A stretch of DNA of 64,000 nt from Cyclaneusma minus (taxonomy: Eukaryota > Ascomycota > Leotiomycetes > Marthamycetales > Marthamycetaceae): the NCBI GenBank assembly GCA_037179335.1, contig JAKZHN010000007.1:1178001-1242000 (forward strand), read 5' to 3'. The notes below the pieces were generated by a model. The model did no database searches, was not told the origin of the DNA, and was given only the letters and a program-made list of their open reading frames with translations. Both the position numbers and the translations under genes were made by a program. Position 1 is the first letter of the stretch. Each line of letters starts with the position of its first letter. Below are positions 1-7,998 of the stretch, in pieces.

Positions 1-1990
1 TCGCGTCGGGTCCGCCTACGAACTGCCCTCTGCGCCTTCCAGCCATGCCGAGCTCGAGGCTTCCTTGGCGCTGCCCGAGTGCGACGAAGACGAAGATGTG
101 ATTAGAAGCACGGTGCTATGGACGAATCGGGCACCGTTGGTCCTGGCCTTTGCCGTGAAGGTGCTGGATTATACGATGCCGGAGCAGCCGCTTAGTAGTA
201 GACTGAGCCTAGCGCAGGCCGTTGTGAGTGCGAATTCGAGAACGAAGGCAGGGAGCTTAGGGATTAAAAAGGGGAAAGGGGCGGAGAAGGAAGGATGGGG
301 TGTTGGCCAGCCGAAGGTGAGGGTTATGGGGAGGGAAGTGGTGGTTCTGAAGAGGGGGGACTATGTTGTTGGAGATGAGGATGAGGCAATTGGTGAGTGC
401 GTTTCCCTTGCATCGTGTTGTATACAGTGGGACAAAATCGTCCGCATCCCCTTTTTCCCTTACCACTGTACAATGGGACAAAATAAGTCTGAATCACCCC
501 ACCCCCTACCCCCCTATGCTTTCTCTCCTTGTCCTGGACCAGCACCCGGTATACCCAGAATAACTGGTAATGTTCTGGATGATCAGAAATATCCACAATG
601 ATCAGGGGTATTTACGGTAACTAGGAATATCTGTAATTATTCATGAAATTGCAGATCGTTGAAAATGTTCTTAATGATTGTGGATATTCCTGGTTATTGA
701 GAATGTTCCCAGTTATCTTGGGTATTTCTAATTGCCCGGACCCTGGGGACTTTGGGCTATACATAGGTTCGTTCCACCTTGGACCAAATCTTGCCGGAAG
801 GGGAGCGGGGGGAGGTTCAGACTTTTTTCATCCAAACTATGGAATACCCATGAATTATGCGTGTACTTTGCGTAATTGAACTTTTCCAATACCCCCATCA
901 TTCACATTTGTTTTGGACTTTGGTGTTCTCAATTTCTCACCAGCACGCCTCTATCAATCTATCCGGGTCTCCCTCAACTATCTGTATTATTTCCAATTCT
1001 CCATGAGTCTATTTATGCTTCAACTATATTTCAGATAGTGTAGATAGCGTTTGAAGAAATTGTATCAGAGGCTAATATTACGAAGAGTCGGAATCCCATC
1101 ACGAGAGTCCGGTTGTAAAGAACGAGAAAAGCGAGGAACAAGGAAAGGTACAAAAGTCACCAACAGTCGACCACCCAGACCACTGGCGTGTATCCCGAAG
1201 CATATCCTCCAAGCAATCCACCTTCGTTGCCAGATCAATCCAAGTCTCATCCGCAGCTCAAGCACGCTCTCTTTTCGAGCAACTCCTCTCCTCCACCCCG
1301 TCCCTGCTCTCTGCAACGCACCACATGACGGCGTGGCGCATAAGCTCGCCCTCTTCTCCCTCTGGCATCATTGAGTCTTCAAACGATGACGGCGAGTCCG
1401 GCGGCGGCTCACATGCCCTCAACATTCTCAAGCAACACAACCTCACCAACGTCATGGTGGTATGTTCCAGATGGTATGGCGGAGTGATGCTGGGAACAGA
1501 CAGATGGCGAATCATGAAAGAGGTGATCGAGGATGCTTTGGCGCAGAGGTTAAGAGTTGTAGGTACGGTAGGGAGAGAGGCGTTGTGGGGCTTAGATCTG
1601 GAGAGCATGAGAGCCAATGCGTCTTCATCGAAAGCCGCTGATGCTATGCCGATATTTCGGCCGGAGGGTGCCAGAGCATATATTTTGAAGGCATTTGCGT
1701 CGAAGCCGGAGGAAGGTGGTGTTGAAGATGCGAAGGGGAGTGCCAAATCGAAGAAGAAGAGCGGAAAGGAGCTGGAGAGAGAGAAGGAAAGGAATTTGGG
1801 AATGTTGTTGAAGGCGCTGGATATGTTGTACGCTTCTTGGGCTGGACATGTGAGTAAAGAGGAGCTCGATCGCAGGGCTTGGGGCTGGTATGTGAATGTG
1901 AGGCCGGAAGTGCAAGAAGGGACAGCGGGATGGGGCGGAAAGAATGAGGTCCGGTTGGAGAAGATACTCGACTTACGAAGAAAAGGGTGA
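1..1990 (+). CDS. IMPACT (UPF0029/YigZ-type) family protein, 5' partial
   Basis: The frame is open from base 2, so the start lies outside the window. Exons are <2..392 and 1086..1990; the 693-nt intron starts GTGAGT and ends GAAG after a CTAAT branch point, and joining gives GAG (Glu) in frame. The first exon carries a conserved fungal block (TMPEQPLSSRLSLAQ, then GQPKVRVMGREVVVL). The second begins the IMPACT fold (STFVARSIQVSS), with the family core DGESGGGSHAL and VVCSRWYGGVMLGTDRW, and ends in a conserved fungal tail (WYVNVRPEVQEG). Family members include Yih1/IMPACT, which dampens Gcn2 signalling, but this architecture differs from Yih1 (no RWD domain seen in the visible part), so a role in translation control is only inferred. 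The large intron is filled by a 19-bp-period repeat. Splicing across it is inferred from frame and family similarity. Confidence 0.82.
559..729. repeat. 19-bp-period degenerate tandem array, locus 1 (in intron)
   Basis: Nine consecutive units of exactly 19 bp can be lined up, for example units starting at 559, 578, 597, 616, 673 and 692. They share the loose pattern GAT-GATT-GAGAATATTCCT. The array sits inside the intron of the IMPACT-family gene. The unit pattern recurs at 10.7, 14.1, 25.7 and 45.2 kb. Confidence 0.85.
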
Positions 1991-2601
1991 GAGGCGAGGG
2001 ATCTGGGAGGGACTGGCAGAGAGCTAGGAGGCACATATTCCTTCACCGAAACCAAGTATTCTGACAACCCCCCTGGCGCGTTTGCCTAACGCGAGCCAGA
2101 CTGAATTCGAATTGTCGTCGATTTTCTTTCTAGTTCTGCTCGGGCGAAAGTCAAGGGCCATGGTGAGGAGAACATTACCCTCATATCCGAGAAAACAGAT
2201 AAGGCTTTGACTCCGACTCCGAGCAACTTCCAATTTGCCAATGCTTATATGACTAGGTAATATGCGATGGCCAAAGTACATGTAAAGATAAGTGGTTTAG
2301 GGGTGCTAAATCCCGACTGGAGTTTTGAAATTCAGGAGTCAGGACAGGCTAAGCCCAGACAGGCTACTGCCTCAAGTAAGGGGCAATTGGTCTTGCAGGC
2401 ACATTTCTCTCAAAATTGCTGTTTCTGTTTTTTATTTGTGGGGTGATGGTGTTTAGAATAATAATCCCCGTTATTTTAAATTGTACGTGACGCCGACTCA
2501 GCCATGAGCCGTAGCCGAGGTTTATACCAAAATGTTGAATTGGCGGGTATACTCGAAACCCCATCCCAGTCCGTTGCCAAGCTTGAAGTCTCAGACTTAC
2601 C
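1991..2601. other. Convergent intergenic region
   Basis: This stretch lies between the 3' ends of the IMPACT-family gene (+) and the T-protein gene (-), so it should hold both terminators and 3' UTRs. The reading frames across it are short and lack family resemblance. I see nothing else in it. Confidence 0.5.
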
Positions 2602-4080
2602 TTACGCTGGCGTCGCTCCCTTCCAAAACTTGCTAGGCACAAAGGGCATCTTGGTCACCATCGCTTTCCTTGGCTTTCCCCTGACCAACACCTGCAATTC
2701 TGTGCCGCTCTTATGCAGCCCGTCCTTGACGTATCCCATAGCGATGTTCTTTCCCAGCGTCGGGCTTGGACACCCACTAGTGACCACACCCACTTTCTCA
2801 CCTCCATCAGCAGTCACAATCTCGGCGCCCTCTCTCGCAGGCGCCCCCTCAACAATTAACCCCACGCGTCTCTTCTCCACGCCTCCGCCATCTGCCTTCT
2901 TCCTCAGCTGCCTCAAGATGTTCTCCGCCCCATTGAATCCACCTTCTGTGCGACGGTCTTTGCCAATCACCCAAGCAAGCGAACCTTCGACAGGCGTGAT
3001 AGTATCGTTCAGATCGTGCCCATACAAACACATGCCTGCTTCCAATCTCAAAGAATCTCGGGCACCAAGTCCTGCGAGTCGGCATTTGTCCTCTCCGCCC
3101 CTGGCAAGCAGGGCTTCCGTAACCGCAGTGGTTTCTTCGGCCGGGATGCTAATCTCGAATCCATCCTCTCCAGTATAGCCACCCCTTGACACCAGCAACG
3201 GCGACGAAAGCTCCGTGCCTTTAAGCAATACTTTCACGTATTTACTCTGCCCGAAGTAGAGTTCATTCAGCTTCACTGCTTCGAGGTCTGCGAGTATTCC
3301 CCCCAGCACCTCTTCCGACCGTGGACCTTGCAGTGCAACCTGCCCCTGTCCCTCCATGACCTCCCACTTCACCTCACCACCGCCGTTTTGCTTAAAGTCC
3401 TCCAATTGCTCCTCGAAATATTTCAAATCCTTCTGGCGACATCCGGCATTGGTAACGACGTAGAAGGCTTCCGGACCGAGACGGGTAATAATGGTGTCGT
3501 CCACGATACCGCCGGTCATAGGCCATAATAATGTAGAAAGACCGTTGTGGTGCACGGGAAGTGAGGAGATGCTCATTGGCGTAATCGTGTTTAGGAAAGC
3601 GTTGACGCCGGGGCCGGAGAAAGTATGCTGTACCATGTGAGAGACGTCAAAGAGGGAGGAAGCCGTGCGCGTAAAAGCGTGAGAGGCTGTTATGCTGTAT
3701 GTGCCGTACTGGACGGGCATGTGGTAGCCCGCAAAGGGCACCATTTTGCCTCCATGGGCCACATGGAGGTCGTAAAGGGCGGTCTTTCGAAGGGTCGTGG
3801 ACTCGGCGGCAGATGTCGAGGCATGGCGAAGGGAGACTTTCTGGAGCGTTAGGTCGCAGATAGGCGATTGAGCTCTGCGACCATGTTTGAGGAGGGTTGG
3901 CGTGAAGGCACCATGCCTCCTAACGGGCTTTGGGACTTCTGCATCTCTCTGGCTGCGAGAGCTTGTACTGAAGCTTTGGTGGCATGGGATGGATACGGAC
4001 GAGGCAATTGGCAGAGCCCGAGAGCTGTTTCCGGCTGACAAGGCGCCACTGACAACGGAGAGGGTTCTCGAGCACTTCAT
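2602..4080 (-). CDS. GCV1: Aminomethyltransferase, glycine cleavage T protein, mitochondrial
   Basis: This is a 492-aa protein of the GcvT family. It transfers the methylene group of aminomethyl-lipoyl-H protein to tetrahydrofolate, in the mitochondrial matrix. Residues 1-95 are rich in Ser/Arg and poor in acids, as in a mitochondrial presequence. The folate-binding GcvT core starts near residue 98 (TALYDLHVAHGGKMVPFAGY) and is complete, with the conserved FDVSHM and GEDGFEIS segments and the C-terminal barrel domain (around KVGVVTSGCPSPTLGKNIAMGYV). The ATG at 4080 is a true ATG. The presequence region holds a CTAAC...CAG acceptor-like signal (complement near 3850), so a short in-frame intron in the leader cannot be excluded. 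The upstream neighbour on the same strand is the snoRNA host locus, separated by about 400 bases. Confidence 0.95.
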   Translation of the reverse strand: MKCSRTLSVVSGALSAGNSSRALPIASSVSIPCHQSFSTSSRSQRDAEVPKPVRRHGAFTPTLLKHGRRAQSPICDLTLQKVSLRHASTSAAESTTLRKTALYDLHVAHGGKMVPFAGYHMPVQYGTYSITASHAFTRTASSLFDVSHMVQHTFSGPGVNAFLNTITPMSISSLPVHHNGLSTLLWPMTGGIVDDTIITRLGPEAFYVVTNAGCRQKDLKYFEEQLEDFKQNGGGEVKWEVMEGQGQVALQGPRSEEVLGGILADLEAVKLNELYFGQSKYVKVLLKGTELSSPLLVSRGGYTGEDGFEISIPAEETTAVTEALLARGGEDKCRLAGLGARDSLRLEAGMCLYGHDLNDTITPVEGSLAWVIGKDRRTEGGFNGAENILRQLRKKADGGGVEKRRVGLIVEGAPAREGAEIVTADGGEKVGVVTSGCPSPTLGKNIAMGYVKDGLHKSGTELQVLVRGKPRKAMVTKMPFVPSKFWKGATPA

Positions 4081-4479
4081 TTTGGGAAAATTCGGCGGTT
4101 TGTGATGTGTTTGTTGGAGAGGGCCTGCAGTGGTTACTCACATGTAGATAAAAGTCGTCCGGCCCTCGGAGGGTGGCACCGATAAGACGATAATGTGGGG
4201 AACCCGGGGAAGGTGCTGACTCGGAGCCCAGAAACTCACCCAGGTATGTAGGCACATACTCCGTGCAGTATCGTCACTTCAATTGCGAATCAATTGCAAA
4301 TAGATTATGCAACACCATCGACGGGTATCTGCAAAGGGTAGGCGAGCTCTCATATCCTGCGTTACGTAGACAGGGCTCTGCCCGGTCATCAACGATTCCA
4401 GTCACATCACTGGTCATTGCATTCGTGATCTAAGGTTTCGTAACATCATATATTGCTATAGACTCCATGCTCCCCATTC
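4081..4479. other. Upstream region of the T-protein gene
   Basis: It should carry the T-protein promoter and, near 4450-4520, the 3' end of the minus-strand snoRNA host transcript. No coding frame with family resemblance is seen. Confidence 0.4.
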
Positions 4480-4583
4480 TCCCCCGTCTCCCGTATGTAT
4501 ATTCTGTTGGCTGGTGTGGCCTAAATTCAGTGTCAGTCAATGGCTCCCCAATCCTGAAGCACTGGAATGTTGAGTGGAACAAA

Positions 4584-4667
4584 AACGTTCAGTTCTCCAA
4601 GGTGAAAATTTTGTTTCCTCAAAGATGGACTAGGAAGTAACAGCAATAGTTGGATTCATCATGCGAA
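4584..4667 (-). ncRNA. C/D-box snoRNA candidate, 25S guide (UCUCCAAGGUGAA target)
   Basis: Box C ATGATGA is at 4662-4656 and box D CTGA at 4592-4589, 74 nt from the start of C to the end of D. The 13 nt TTCACCTTGGAGA ends one base before box D and is exactly antisense to TCTCCAAGGTGAA, which I recall in the conserved 25S rRNA stretch leading into AACAGCCTCTAG. By the box D plus five rule the target would be a C in UCUCC. It lies in the host intron 4521..4704. A good terminal stem is not evident. Confidence 0.65.
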
Positions 4668-4888
4668 GAACATTGCAGGATGGGAAAGATGTTTCATGTC
4701 TTACCTGAGTGAAGGCTGCATACAGAAGAATACTCGAGGGTCCCCTAATACGAGTACACATTGTCAGCGTCCGAATGCCCAAGGGAAATCCGAAGTCGCG
4801 CAGCAAGAGCATGTTGACCATATGCAGGTATCAGGCTTCACCATTGTTAGCCTCGAGTCCAAGTGTCGGGAAGTGGTGGAGCATACCT

Positions 4889-4978
4889 CATTATATCAGA
4901 ATTTTCAGTGTTGTACGTTCATCACCAAACAAAGTTGGGTTCAAACAGTGTGAATAATTATCATCATTTTATGCAATG
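4889..4978 (-). ncRNA. C/D-box snoRNA candidate, 25S guide (snR48-like)
   Basis: Box C ATGATGA is at 4967-4961, an internal C' GTGATGA starts near 4924, and box D CTGA is at 4899-4896. The flanks CATTGCATA and TATAATG can form a terminal stem of about seven pairs with a two-base bulge. Two guide-like stretches, TATTCACACTG and ACACTGAAAAT, are both antisense to the same 25S region (ATTTTCAGTGTGAATA, recalled from yeast), where yeast snR48 directs two nearby G methylations. The exact target bases do not follow strictly from the D-box rule, so orthology to snR48 is inferred. It lies in the host intron 4836..5018. Confidence 0.72.
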
Positions 4979-5313
4979 GCCCACCGATCATAAACAAGAA
5001 CGTGAAATGGGTATTTACCTGAACACATGTTAGCAGGACGTTCGAGGCAGTAATGCAACATGAACAGTGTAGAGTGTGCGCATCAGCTGACGAGTTCTCA
5101 ACAAGTACTTCTCGCCGCTGCTCCCACAAGGTTTGTACGCCTCGCTTTCAAGGAGAGCAGAGGTTTGAGTACGCAGTCTGTCCGCCCGTTCGTTCAAAGT
5201 TCATCATATGGAAGTGTGTAGGGATTGCGGAGAGAAGAGATGTACCTGATCGAAGCAGCGTGGTTAGCATGATGAACAACTGAGAGCGACCATGATAAAT
5301 GCAAGAAGTGAGA

Positions 5314-5410
5314 AGAGGTCAGACAAGGCTGAAACTTTTTGAAACAGAATCGACATGATATATTCGGAAAGAGGAATTCCTAGATTTGTTGTCGTTTATC
5401 ATCACACCAG
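5314..5410 (-). ncRNA. C/D-box snoRNA candidate, 18S guide (CAAGGCUGAAACUU target)
   Basis: Box C GTGATGA is at 5405-5399 and box D CTGA at 5322-5319. Just upstream of D is AAGTTTCAGCCTTG, a 14-nt perfect antisense to the near-universal 18S segment CAAGGCTGAAACTT, extended by one U-G pair next to box D. The D plus five rule points to the first G of AAGG; from memory this resembles yeast Gm1126 (snR41). It lies in the host intron that starts at 5458. The terminal stem is weak. This is the strongest single piece of evidence for the host gene. Confidence 0.75.
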
Positions 5411-5650
5411 GGTTGGCCAGGGTCGGCGAAGGAAGCAAGAAAAAATGTGCTCACGAACCTTTTGAGAAATGAGTACAGGGCAGACAGGTCAAAACGAAGC
5501 TCGCTGACTCCAGACAGCCAAGGTGGTCATCTGCGGTGGCTGTAGTGGAGTCGAAGCGCAGCAGAAGAGTCCATGTCGAGGTAAAGAATCTGTCAATGGA
5601 GGTCAGCACTGGCAGCGCAGGCGGTATTCGGTCGAGCGGCCACGTTTGTT

Positions 5651-5735
5651 GGAGCTCAGAGTAGGGGTTCATATGTCTCGACATGGAAGATTCACGAGTT
5701 GGATTGTTCGTGCAAGTATGAAATCATCGTTGCGC
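5651..5735 (-). ncRNA. C/D-box snoRNA candidate, 25S guide (GUUGGAUUGUUC target)
   Basis: Box C-like ACGATGA is at 5730-5724 (one departure from RTGATGA) and box D CTGA at 5659-5656. The flanks GGCGC and GCTCC can pair at four of five positions. An internal stretch GAACAATCCAAC is a 12-nt antisense to GTTGGATTGTTC, recalled from the 3' part of 25S rRNA, and would act as a D' guide. No target is recognised for the D guide. It lies in the host intron 5590..5762. Confidence 0.55.
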
Positions 5736-6070
5736 CTGCGGAGGATGGGGGAGGAGGCTTACCAGAAAAGTTGTTGCGGGAGAGCTGGTTGTGGGAGATG
5801 TTTTGGGGAGAAGGAAGAGATCGCGAGAAAGCGTTTAAGAATTATTTTCGAAGAAGCTGCTGTGGGCCGCTAGCCTAGCGCGACATGACCTGCTCGCGCT
5901 AAGCGGTAACCTCCGCTGCATGTGATCAGCGGTGTGGCCGGATGGGGCACGGTGTCTGTGTATCAAATCTCAGAGACCCCTACTTTACTACGTAAACACT
6001 TCGCCACCCTCCACTCTACCCATCTTCAAGACACAACAGCAACCGCTGAATAGCTCCAATATCTCTCATC

Positions 6071-7436
6071 ATGCCGCCGTCCAGCGGAGTCTGGGCGCCG
6101 TTGGCCATGAGAATGCTGAGGTTACTATTTTCTTCCACCACCTGTCAAGGCTCAACATGCTAACCTCTCTCACAGGCACGCAGTCAAGAAGACCTCGTCC
6201 TTGGTTAAAGCCCGTCTTGAAAAAGTATCACAACTTCAGGGAAAACTAGAGCCTATTCCCGTTCCGATTCGCAATCCTGCTCGACACCCTATAAACCGAG
6301 CTGCTGCTATCCGACAAAGTAAGGGAAGATGGTATACTACCCACAGCAGTATCAACGCTTCTGTCCGCCGCTACTTCAGCACGTCAAGATCGAATGGAGG
6401 CAAGTTCGATCGCTCGACACTCCCTGCTTCTGCCACTAGGACTGCAATTACACAGTCAGTTGGACGAGCCCCTTTTGCCTCCTCACTTCGACCAAACTTG
6501 ACCGGTGGTGCCCTTCCCCGCACAGCTGGCGGATACGGACTCGGTGGCGGTGGTGCACGAGGAGCCCGATACTTTTCGCACACGCCCGCAGCACCTGCTC
6601 AGGTAGTCAACAATGTATCTGCCGCAGTCCGAGCCTTCTGGCTTTCTGGTCAGAAAGCTCAGTTTGACGGCATGACCCCTATGGGCGAGAAGAGATATCG
6701 AGCTGTTTCCACTGCCCAGGAAGAGACCAGCCGTAAGATGCAATCCATCTCCAAGACGGCACCCGGATCGTTCATCGACTTTCATGTCAACCCAACAGTC
6801 ACAGCCTTGAGCCCTCTCGGTGCTACGGTCCCGTATGGCGCTGCGAAGGCTGTTGAGACCCCAACCTTGAACACCGAGGGGTTCCTCGACGTTCTTTCCA
6901 TCGACTTCGCCCGCGCCTTGAAGGAGCTTGCCGTCGTCATGAATGACCTCAAGCGTCTTTCCTCGTTAGGAGACCTACCAATCAGCCTTGAAGGAACTAG
7001 CACCTTACGAGTCCGCTTCCCCGGCTGCGATGCCCGAACCGTTGAAAGCCTCTGCGACGAAGTCGGGATCCAACGTGGCATAGTCCACCAAGACGCTGAC
7101 TTCGACGATAGTTTCGGTGGACGCATGGCCTTACTTTTCCCATTCGCATCCACGTCCGAACACACACTGTCGTCTCCTGGTGGCTCATTGCGCTCGCAAA
7201 CGGGCCATGACGAGGAGGAATGCGACCATTTGGCTGATTTTGAAGAGTACGAGAATCCCTGGCTCTCATCTCCTGAGGGATATGAGACTATGGAAGAGCT
7301 TAGCGATTCCGAATCCCTCTATTTCTCTCGCACTAAGCCTAGCGATCAACAGGTTGCTTCGGACAGCTTCGAGGGGCTAGAAGGTATTCACCGATTCATT
7401 GAGCAATGTGACAAGGCTCGAAGAGTATCAGCATGA
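6071..7436 (+). CDS. Fungal protein of the family often annotated 'casein kinase II beta 2 subunit'
   Basis: Exons are 6071..6120 and 6176..7436; the 55-nt intron has a GTTACT donor and a CTAACC branch before CACAG, and the junction codon is AGG. The product is 436 aa. The N-terminus is basic and Ser/Thr-rich (RYFSTSRSNGG, ARYFSHTPAAP), which suggests mitochondrial targeting. The conserved core is VRAFWLSGQKAQFDGM, then GSFIDFHVNPTVTALSPLG and a DFARALKELAVVMNDLKRL helix. The C-terminus is acidic. I see no paired CPxC zinc-finger cysteines, which real CK2 regulatory subunits have, so the inherited name should be treated with care and function left unknown. It is divergent from the snoRNA host gene, about 220 bases away, and may share its promoter. 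Confidence 0.85.
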
Positions 7437-7998
7437 TGGCACGCCATTTCTTTTTCTACACTTTAACGGTTAGGCATGGGATTAACACGGTTGCGAGCGA
7501 TGGGTCTGATATTTATTGTTGATGATTTGCGCATGTCATAGACATAGTCCTCGGGATGATAAGTCCGCGAGTTCTACTTGACAAATGACCGATAGCTGCG
7601 TCTCATAGCAGCATTTCTTCTATCACTCTAGATACCACTGAAATTAGTTATTTGCTCGTACATTCCAGCTGGTGTGAAATGCAAAATGCTATTGTAAAGC
7701 AATCATGGTCATCATTTTATTAACGGGAACAAAGCGGGTTAGGAAGTACATAACTTTAAGTCTTTTGGCTTGAGAAGTTGAGATGGTCATCTGCCGTACA
7801 GTCGACATTGATCAGATCATCAAGAACCCCGCGTTCGGTCAGAAACTACTGCAAGGGACCGAGAGCAGAAGGTCGGAACGTCAAGGTGGGGCAGCCGACC
7901 ACCACATAAGACAAGCACACCCATTGCAAAGCTTGAACGCACAAGCAAGATCCCAACACTGGACCTACACACTTCGATTGGCCTTGCACTCTTCCAAC
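7437..7998. other. Intergenic, upstream of the DPP III gene
   Basis: It contains the 3' UTR of the preceding gene and the promoter/5' UTR of the peptidase gene. An upstream ATG frame (from 7783) is continuous with the peptidase frame, but the conserved N-terminus starts at 7999. Nothing else is seen. Confidence 0.4.

Larger units (their letters stand above)
4480..5850 (-). ncRNA. Candidate non-coding snoRNA host gene with 3-4 large introns
   Basis: No conserved protein is found here, but the minus strand shows ordered splice signals. Donors are at 5762 (GTAAGC), 5458 (GTTCGT), 5245 (GTACAT), 5018 (GTAAAT) and 4704 (GTAAGA). Branch/acceptor pairs are at 5590 (CTGACC..CAG), 5281 or 5246, 5019 (CTAACATGTGTTCAG), 4836 (CTAACAATGGTGAAG) and 4521 (CTGACACTGAATTTAG). 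The introns would be about 170-230 nt, much longer than the 50-70 nt usual in this window, and four of them each hold one C/D-box candidate. This matches the known fungal layout in which box C/D snoRNAs lie in introns of non-coding host genes. The intron 5019..5245 shows no clear C/D snoRNA, only an 8-bp hairpin (arms 5152-5160 and 5118-5125). Transcript ends are estimates. A weaker alternative is a small spliced protein gene; its frames contain stops. Confidence 0.65.

Noticed and set aside
2504..3178. Large ORFs opposite the T-protein, HIR1, coiled-coil and hydrolase genes
   Set aside because: They are antisense shadows of real genes, without conserved domains or ATG context.
4709..4957. 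82-codon and overlapping frames on both strands between 4.6 and 5.7 kb
   Set aside because: They are short, broken by the inferred introns, and explained by the snoRNA host gene.
5500..5684. Short minus-strand ORF with a protein-like patch (VSELRFDLSALYSFLK) and a following exon frame ending YTLPYDEL
   Set aside because: The frame is interrupted by a TGA and no family is recognised; it lies in a host exon next to snoRNA introns.
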